Of a stretch of 64,000 nt of DNA, positions 62,261 through 64,000 are shown in pieces; position 1 is the stretch's first letter, and the number at the start of each line of letters is the position of its first letter. Source of the DNA: Cupriavidus oxalaticus (GTDB lineage Bacteria > Pseudomonadota > Gammaproteobacteria > Burkholderiales > Burkholderiaceae). A program made the translations under genes and the position numbers. The notes under the pieces are model-generated. The model was not told the DNA's origin. It was given only the letters and a program-made list of their open reading frames with translations, and made no database searches. The stretch covers positions 2,232,001-2,296,000 of the forward strand of contig NZ_CP069812.1 in assembly GCF_016894385.1 (NCBI RefSeq), written 5' to 3'.

Positions 62261-63049
62261 GTGAGCATTCTCGAAGGCGTGGAAAGCGTGCTGGCCATGT
62301 TCGAACAGGGCCGGCACGAGGTCACGTTCAACGACGTCATTGACGAACTCGGCCTGGCCAGGAGCTCGGCTTCGCGGCTGCTGGCGCAGATGGTGCGCTA
62401 CCGGCTGCTGGAGCTGCAGCCGTCGACGCGGCGCTACCGCCCGGGGACGCTGCTGATCCGCGCCGCCCAGGCGGCGACGCAGGCACATCCGTTCGACGAG
62501 CAATGCCGGGCCATCCTGGCCGCGCTGTCGGACTCCACCGGCTTCACTGCCTACCTGTCGATGCTGGACGGCACCGACACCGTGGTCCTGCAGCGCCTGA
62601 ACGGCAGCAACCCGGTGCAAGTGCTGTCGCCGCCGGGCGCGCGCCGGCCGGCCTTCACCACCGCGATGGGTCGCGTCCTGCTCTCGCGCCTGCCCGAAGC
62701 CGAATTCCGAGCACGTTATGGCACCTCCGGCGCGCGCGAGCTGCCCGAGGCGCCGGCCGGCTGCCCCACTACCGTGGCCGAGCTGGCCGAGCGCGTGGCA
62801 AGCGCCAGCCGCGAGCGCAGCGCGATCGCGGTGAATGAAGGCATGCCGGGCATCGGCGCGGTGGCCACCACGCTGGCCGATCCGCTTTCCGGCGATGTGC
62901 GCGGCCTGTGCCTGTCTTTCACCGCGATGCAGGTCAGCCAGGCCCAGGCCCAGGCGCTGCGCGAAACACTGGTGCAGGCGGTGGCGCCGGTCGGGCAGCG
63001 CATCGGCGATCCGCTCTGGCTCCATCCCGGCGACACCACCGGTCAATAG
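62261..63049 (+). CDS. IclR-family regulator, GTG start
   Basis: 262 residues. Start GTG with AAAGGCGGAG upstream. Winged HTH (1-70, FNDVIDELGLARSSASRLLAQMVRYRLLELQPSTRRYRPG) and an IclR effector domain (75-250) with RRPAFTTAMGRVLL and NEGMPGIGAVATTL. Followed by dipeptidase E after 19 bases on the same strand, so it likely controls a peptide-use operon. Its inducer is unknown. Confidence 0.93.
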   Translation: MSILEGVESVLAMFEQGRHEVTFNDVIDELGLARSSASRLLAQMVRYRLLELQPSTRRYRPGTLLIRAAQAATQAHPFDEQCRAILAALSDSTGFTAYLSMLDGTDTVVLQRLNGSNPVQVLSPPGARRPAFTTAMGRVLLSRLPEAEFRARYGTSGARELPEAPAGCPTTVAELAERVASASRERSAIAVNEGMPGIGAVATTLADPLSGDVRGLCLSFTAMQVSQAQAQALRETLVQAVAPVGQRIGDPLWLHPGDTTGQ

Positions 63050-63068
63050 CAATCCTGCCGCCTATTCC

Positions 63069-63785
63069 ATGGAACTCCTGTTACTGAGCAATTCCACCAG
63101 CGACGCGGGCTACCTCGTCCATGCCCACGACGCGCTCCGCGAACTGGCCGCCGGCCGCACCCGTGCCTGCTTCCTCCCGTTCGCCGGCGTCACGCGCGAC
63201 TGGGACACCTACGAAGCGCTGGTGCGCGACGCACTGGCCCCGGCCGGCATCGAAGCGCACTCGCCGCACCGGCTGTCCGATGCCGACTGCGTGCGGGCGG
63301 TCGAAGCGGCCGAGCTGATCGTCATCGGCGGCGGCAACACCTTCCGCCTGCTGCAATGCCTGCGCGAGCGCGGCCTGCTGCCCGTCATCGCGCGCCAGGT
63401 GGCTGCGGATGCGGCGCGCTATATCGGCTGGAGCGCCGGCACCAATGTCGCCTGCCCGACCATCCGCACCACCAACGACATGCCGGTCGCCGACCCCGGC
63501 GGCCTCGATGCGCTCGCGCTGGTGCCCTTCCAGATCAACCCGCACTACTTCAACCTGGTGGTGCCGGGCTTCCGCGGCGAAACGCGCGACCAGCGGCTGG
63601 CCGAGTTCACGGTGCTGCAGCCGCGGATGCCGGTGCTGGGCCTGCCCGAAGGCAACTGGGTGCGCGTATCGGGCGATCGCATGGAGATGGGCGGCGCGCA
63701 TGGCGCGCGCTGGTTCCTTGGCCAGAAGATCGCAGACGTCGCCCCCGGCGCATTGTCCGTGCCGGCCGGCGCCGCTGCCATCTGA
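63069..63785 (+). CDS. pepE: Dipeptidase E (alpha-aspartyl dipeptidase)
   Basis: 238 residues, peptidase family S51. Catalytic S122 in IGWSAGTNVA, D137 in TTNDMPV and H159 in QINPHYF, each 2 residues offset from E. coli PepE. MELLLLSNSTSDAGYLVHA and IVIGGGNTFRLLQ are family blocks. Hydrolyses dipeptides with N-terminal Asp. ATG 63069 is chosen; longer frames overlap iclR. Confidence 0.95.
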   Translation: MELLLLSNSTSDAGYLVHAHDALRELAAGRTRACFLPFAGVTRDWDTYEALVRDALAPAGIEAHSPHRLSDADCVRAVEAAELIVIGGGNTFRLLQCLRERGLLPVIARQVAADAARYIGWSAGTNVACPTIRTTNDMPVADPGGLDALALVPFQINPHYFNLVVPGFRGETRDQRLAEFTVLQPRMPVLGLPEGNWVRVSGDRMEMGGAHGARWFLGQKIADVAPGALSVPAGAAAI

Positions 63786-63827
63786 CCCATCGCAATACAG
63801 GAAAGCTAGCAAGGAACCCAAAGCAAC

Positions 63828-64000
63828 ATGTCCATCAAGCAGGTGATTGAATCGATCGAGCTGCTGTCCGCAGCCAACATCGACGGCGCAACCGTTGCCA
63901 CCTTGCTGCGCGCACGCGGCATCCGCGACGTCACGGTGACGCGCGTGGAAGAGAACGGCCTTTACACCGACTTCCTCGCCTGCACCCTGCCCGGCCGCAA
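63828..64000 (+). CDS. Probable DUF1177 family protein (3' part outside window)
   Basis: First 57 codons of a gene 42 bases after pepE: MSIKQVIESIELLSAANIDGATVATLLRARG, then VTVTRVEENGLYTDFLACTLPGR. The VxELLxxxxxxGxxVAxLLxxRG start and TDFL...PG pattern resemble DUF1177, whose genes often sit with pepE, AroM-type and oligopeptide transporter genes. The frame leaves the window; function unknown. AAGGAA lies about 12 bases before the ATG. Confidence 0.55.
   Translation, partial: MSIKQVIESIELLSAANIDGATVATLLRARGIRDVTVTRVEENGLYTDFLACTLPGR

Noticed and set aside
1..64000. Mobile elements, prophage, toxin-antitoxin or CRISPR defence loci
   Set aside because: No transposase, integrase, phage structural, Cas or recognisable toxin gene was found, and no flanking direct or inverted repeats of the right size.

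Overview
The window is GC-rich, densely coded DNA with short intergenic gaps and frequent 1- to 4-base stop/start overlaps. Gene content points to a betaproteobacterium of the Burkholderiaceae, most likely Cupriavidus or a close relative (Ralstonia eutropha type). The indicators are a 3-hydroxybutyrate oligomer hydrolase, a CysB-type regulator joined to cysTWA, a full ssuEADCB set, the rpsF-priB-rpsR-rplI order and a lexA carrying beta/gamma-type SOS boxes. The genus is an inference from gene families; no 16S gene is present. No insertion sequence, prophage, integron, CRISPR array or replication origin was seen. It reads as core chromosome with some lineage-specific small genes.

Layout. 1-1156 (minus): a LytS/AlgZ-type sensor kinase cut by the window edge, and a small Mpo1/DUF962-like membrane protein. 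1440-13148 (minus): one 11.7-kb sulfur block in the order sbp, ssuE, ssuA, ssuD, ssuC, ssuB, a degenerate EAL protein, an RBBP9-type hydrolase, cysT, cysW, cysA, cysB. It combines sulfate uptake, sulfonate uptake and desulfonation, and the regulator. 13593-16962 (minus): a ferritin-like protein and clpB, the latter with a heat-shock (sigma-32) type promoter. 17155-27566 (minus): tetR, livK-G-F-H-M, an acyl-CoA synthetase, a lipoprotein 3HB-oligomer hydrolase and a double-hotdog MaoC protein. This looks like one operon for uptake and activation of an organic acid. 27790-28668 (plus): a divergent alpha/beta hydrolase.

28650-35317 (minus): crcB, moaE, moaD, moeA (fluoride export and molybdenum cofactor), then thrC, hom and alaA (threonine/alanine metabolism). 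35446-40032 (plus): a promoter preceded by three 11-bp tandem repeats, an Mth938-type gene, bcp, a promoter-terminator pair that may encode a small RNA, a PIN-PhoH ATPase, an exported hypothetical protein and an NlpC/P60 lipoprotein. 40114-45049 (minus): pitA and its DUF47 partner, dnaB, and rplI-rpsR-priB-rpsF. 45162-47377: an L-asparaginase (minus) divergent from lexA (plus), with two tandem SOS boxes between them.

47414-50927: a small lipoprotein, tRNA-His, short hypothetical genes, an intergenic region with stacked hairpins, dusA and a flavin reductase. 51088-56807: a 3-hydroxyisobutyryl-CoA hydrolase-like protein, a chemoreceptor, a fatty-acid-hydroxylase family membrane protein (plus) and typA. 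57019-62088 (plus): a MarR-controlled tripartite EmrAB/NodT-type efflux pump. 62261-64000 (plus): an IclR regulator with its own palindromic operator, dipeptidase E, and the start of a probable DUF1177 gene.

The most notable points are the degenerate EAL/hydrolase pair inside the sulfur block with a motif shared upstream of sbp and cysT, the liv/acyl-CoA synthetase/3HB-oligomer hydrolase operon, the 11-bp phased repeats before the Mth938-type gene, and the candidate small RNA upstream of phoH.
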